Assembly (NCBI GenBank): GCA_023386365.1
Contig: JAEWJX010000061.1
Location: forward strand, 1 to 16,038
Direction of reading: 5' to 3'
DNA length: 16,038 nucleotides
DNA from: Actinomycetes bacterium
GTDB taxonomy: Bacteria > Actinomycetota > Actinomycetes > Actinomycetales > Microbacteriaceae
The first letter of the stretch is position 1. Every line of letters starts with the position of its first letter. Shown one piece after another: positions 13,490 to 16,038 of this stretch. The translations under genes were made by a program, and so were the position numbers. The notes beneath the pieces are model-generated. The model did no database searches and had not been told where the DNA came from. It worked only from the letters and a program-made list of their open reading frames with translations.

Positions 13490-14383
13490 CTACTTCACCG
13501 CTCCTGCGGTGAGACCGCTGACGATGTACTTCTGCAGCACGAAGAACAGGACCACCACCGGCAGCGCCGCCAGCACCGCGCCGGCGGCGAACACCGGCCA
13601 GTTCGCGGAGGTCTCCTGGGCGACGAACTGGTACAGCCCGACGGCCAGCGTCTTCTTCGCCGGATCGGTGAGCAGCACGCTCGCGATGACGAACTCGTTG
13701 ATGGTGCCGATGAACGACAGCAGCCCCACGACCGCCAGCACGGGGGCCGACAGCCTGAGGATGATCGTGAAGAAGATGCGGGCGTGCCCCGCCCCGTCGA
13801 GCTTCGCCGCCTCGTCGATCGACGAGGGGACCGTGTTGAAGAACCCGTACATGAGGTACGTGTTCACACCGAGCGCCCCACCCAGGTACACCATGATCAG
13901 GCCGAGGTGCGTGTTGAGGCCGATCGCGGGGAAGATGTCGCCGATCCCCTTCATCAGGAGGAAGATCGCGACCACCCCCAGCAGCTGCGGGAACATCTGC
14001 ACCAGCAGGATCGTGATCAGCCCCATCCGCCGGCCGGAGAACCGCATCCGGGAGAACGCGTACGCGGCGAGACCCCCGAGCAGCACGGTGCCGGCGGCCG
14101 TCACCAGACCGATGAAGATCGTGTTCCCGAACCAGGCGGCGAACGGCTGGGCGGGGTTCGAGAACAGTTCCACGTAGTTGCCGAAATCGAACTCGCTGAA
14201 GAGACCGTTCGAGCCGACCAGGCTGCCGTTCGGGTTGAACGAGGCAGAGACGATGTACAGGATCGGGAACACCGCGATCGCGGAGGTGACGATCGCGACC
14301 GCGTAGCGACCGGCGAGGGTGAGGGCGGTTCCCCGATGACGCCGCGTTCGCGGTCGGATGCGGGCCGGAGCGGACGCGGACAT
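13490..14383 (-). CDS. malG: ABC sugar permease, MalG-like
   Basis: 297 residues with six membrane helices, the usual MalG topology. The first helix is AVAIVTSAIAVFPILYIVSASFNP (28-51). The EAA loop that contacts the ATPase is EAAKLDGAGHARIFFTIILRLSAP (191-214), matching the MalG consensus. The C-terminal end VLFFVLQKYIVSGLTAGAVK is the typical MalG ending, which in E. coli reaches the binding protein and substrate path. Stop of the MalF-like gene and start of this one share one base (TGATG), so translation is coupled. It forms the channel with the MalF-like subunit. The symbol is by similarity; maltose or maltodextrin is the likely substrate but other oligosaccharides are possible. Confidence 0.92.
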   Translation of the reverse strand: MSASAPARIRPRTRRHRGTALTLAGRYAVAIVTSAIAVFPILYIVSASFNPNGSLVGSNGLFSEFDFGNYVELFSNPAQPFAAWFGNTIFIGLVTAAGTVLLGGLAAYAFSRMRFSGRRMGLITILLVQMFPQLLGVVAIFLLMKGIGDIFPAIGLNTHLGLIMVYLGGALGVNTYLMYGFFNTVPSSIDEAAKLDGAGHARIFFTIILRLSAPVLAVVGLLSFIGTINEFVIASVLLTDPAKKTLAVGLYQFVAQETSANWPVFAAGAVLAALPVVVLFFVLQKYIVSGLTAGAVK

Positions 14384-15981
14384 CAGTTCAACTCCTCGAG
14401 CGACTTGGTGCGGCGGAAGCTGATCACGGAGATGACCGCAACCAGCACGAAGATGATGATCGAGAACGCGCTCGCGAGCCCGAAATCGCGGCCCCCCGTC
14501 TCACCGAACGCCACCTTGTAGACGAGGGTGATGAGGATGTCGGTCGCGCCCACGCTGAGGTCGGTGCTGAGGTCCTGGGGTCCTCCACGCGTCAGCATGT
14601 AGATGAGGTTGAAGTTGTTGAAGTTGAACGCGAACGAGGCGATGAGCAGCGGCGCCATCGTGACCATCAACAGCGGCAGCTTCACCCGCCGGAAGATGCC
14701 CCAGGCACCCGCGCCGTCGACCTTCGCCGCCTCGATGAGCTCGCTCGGGATCGACTGAAGCGCCCCCGTCGCCACCAGGAACATGTAGGGGTACCCGAGC
14801 CACAGGCTCACCATCAGGATGCTGAACTTCGCCAGCACGGGATCGGTGAGCCAGGGGATCTGGGCACCGCCGAGCAGCACCTGGTTGATGAATCCGAACT
14901 TCGGATTGAGCAGGCCGCTCCAGATGAGCGCCGACAGGAAGACCGGGAACGCGTAGGGGAGGATCACGAGCACGCGGAAGGTGCGCCGGAACCGGAGGCG
15001 CCAGTCGTCGAACACCAGCGCGAGGAAGACGCCGGCGGCGAAGGTCGCAGCCACCGTGAAGCCGGCGAACACGAAGGTCCAGATCACCACGCCGACGAGC
15101 GGCTCGCGGATCTTCTCCTCGGTGAGCGCACGCGTGAAGTTCTCGAAGCCGACGTCGATCTTCCACCCGGGCATGAGCTCATCGCCCTGCGGCGACACGA
15201 ACGAGCCGTTGCCGGTGTCCGAGTAGACGGTGCCGGTGGAGGTGTCGACGAAGGTGCCGTTCTGCTCGTCGTACTGCAGCACAGCCGAGTAGGCGTACGC
15301 CTGGGAGCCGTCGGGCGTGCGGAGTGCGCCTTCGTCGGGGTCGTCGGTGAGGGGGACGCTCATTCCCGCGATCCGGCTCTGGTCGGCGACCAGGTCGCTG
15401 AACGCGAGCGTGCGGTAGCCGTCGAGCGCCACCGCCTTGCCCGCCTCGAACTCGGCGCCGACCGCAGGCTCGAGGGGTCGCTCCTCGCCGCCGACGAACG
15501 CCTCGCCGCCCGGGTCGGTGACGAGGAACGACAGCTCGCCGAAGCGCTCCACCACCACCATCGGGTAGGCGGGCGAATCGGGGACGCGGGTGAGGGACTT
15601 CGTGATGATGACCTCGATCGCATCCTCTTTGTTCCCGATGTGACCGTCGCCGTAGTTCGTGAACGCGATGTAGCCGCTGTAGACGATGACGTACAGCTGG
15701 AAGATGACGAGGAAGACGGTTCCCGGGACGAGGTATTTGGCGGGCAGCGCCTTCTTGCGGAGGTAGACGACGGTCACGGCGACCGCACCGACGAGGGCGG
15801 CGGCCGCGAGCAACCACTCCTCGTTGAGCAGGAGCGAGAGGGCCGCGTACAGCACGAGGGCGTCGAGGATGCCGAGCGAGACGATCTTGACGAGGATCGT
15901 CGGGCCGCCCCCGGGCAGCCGCCACGGTCGCGCGCGCGGCGCGCGATCCGGTTCGGTCTCGGTCTGGGGTGTCGTCGTCAT
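14383..15981 (-). CDS. malF: ABC sugar permease, MalF-like with large extracytoplasmic loop
   Basis: 532 residues, close to the length of E. coli MalF and much longer than generic sugar permeases. Two extra N-terminal helices (about 32-52 and 56-74) precede helix 3 (AKYLVPGTVFLVIFQLYVIVYSGY region, 81-104). A loop of about 180 residues (110-292) corresponds to the MalF P2 domain, which contacts the maltose-binding protein. The core permease follows with LVILPYAFPVFLSALIW (338-354), the EAA loop EAAKVDGAGAWGIFRRVKLP (417-436), and NFNNFNLIYMLTRGGP (453-468), a well conserved MalF motif lining the sugar path. I chose the ATG at 15981, with GAGGA 6 nt upstream, over a TTG at 15993. The binding-protein gene should lie just upstream, beyond the window. 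Confidence 0.93.
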   Translation of the reverse strand: MTTTPQTETEPDRAPRARPWRLPGGGPTILVKIVSLGILDALVLYAALSLLLNEEWLLAAAALVGAVAVTVVYLRKKALPAKYLVPGTVFLVIFQLYVIVYSGYIAFTNYGDGHIGNKEDAIEVIITKSLTRVPDSPAYPMVVVERFGELSFLVTDPGGEAFVGGEERPLEPAVGAEFEAGKAVALDGYRTLAFSDLVADQSRIAGMSVPLTDDPDEGALRTPDGSQAYAYSAVLQYDEQNGTFVDTSTGTVYSDTGNGSFVSPQGDELMPGWKIDVGFENFTRALTEEKIREPLVGVVIWTFVFAGFTVAATFAAGVFLALVFDDWRLRFRRTFRVLVILPYAFPVFLSALIWSGLLNPKFGFINQVLLGGAQIPWLTDPVLAKFSILMVSLWLGYPYMFLVATGALQSIPSELIEAAKVDGAGAWGIFRRVKLPLLMVTMAPLLIASFAFNFNNFNLIYMLTRGGPQDLSTDLSVGATDILITLVYKVAFGETGGRDFGLASAFSIIIFVLVAVISVISFRRTKSLEELN

Positions 15982-16038
15982 CGGGTTCCTCAACGCTGAA
16001 GGGGGACGTGAACCGGTCGAGGCGGCACAGGGAGAGCC

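Noticed and set aside
12345..14177. A 610-codon open frame on the plus strand opposite the LacI-family and MalG-like genes
   Set aside because: It begins inside the tRNA and runs antisense to two clear genes; its translation is Arg/Gly/Glu-rich low-complexity, a typical shadow in high-GC DNA.
1..16038. CRISPR arrays, insertion sequences, rRNA, prophage genes
   Set aside because: No regularly spaced repeats, transposase motifs, rRNA segments or phage structural genes were seen on either strand.

Overview
The window is GC-rich chromosomal DNA from a Gram-positive actinobacterium, most likely a member of the Microbacteriaceae. The pointers are very high GC, several leaderless genes with a TAnnnT box 6-8 nt before the start codon, a mycobacterial-type dCTP deaminase (HSTAGF motif), an LATTG cell-wall sorting signal, and a MalF/MalG operon followed by a LacI regulator. 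The genus is an inference; no rRNA is present.

Bases 1-2965 (minus strand) hold a tightly packed operon read from right to left: a small cationic secreted peptide that looks like a bacteriocin (2536-2820), a lipoprotein, a membrane-anchored adaptor with a peptidoglycan-binding domain, an ABC ATPase, and the start of an FtsX/MacB-like permease cut by the window edge. All four junctions are 4-bp ATGA/GTGA overlaps, so the peptide and the transporter are probably made together. Bases 3010-6355 (minus strand) hold a second two-gene unit: a secreted helical, glycine-rich protein and a 740-residue sortase-anchored surface protein, separated by a perfect 12-bp hairpin. Upstream of each of these two units lies the same paired direct repeat, TTGGGTAGT-N13-TTGAGTAGT on the plus strand. 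It occurs nowhere else that I could find in the window, and it suggests that one unseen regulator controls both the peptide/ABC operon and the surface-protein operon. This is the most interesting part of the window.

Bases 6635-12293 are mostly housekeeping or accessory single genes: a UMF1-type MFS transporter, a MarR-like regulator, a HerA-like ATPase, isopentenyl-diphosphate isomerase (idi), dCTP deaminase (dcd), and a TetR regulator divergent from a DUF4386-type membrane protein. The TetR/DUF4386 intergenic region carries two near-identical 19-bp palindromes, one lying exactly between the -35 and -10 boxes of the membrane-protein promoter.

Bases 12331-12401 encode tRNA-Gly (anticodon CCC). 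The right end (12447-15981, minus strand) is a malto-oligosaccharide-type ABC import locus: MalF-like and MalG-like permeases, then a LacI-family regulator with its own leaderless promoter. The binding protein is expected just past the right edge, and no ATPase for this importer is visible.
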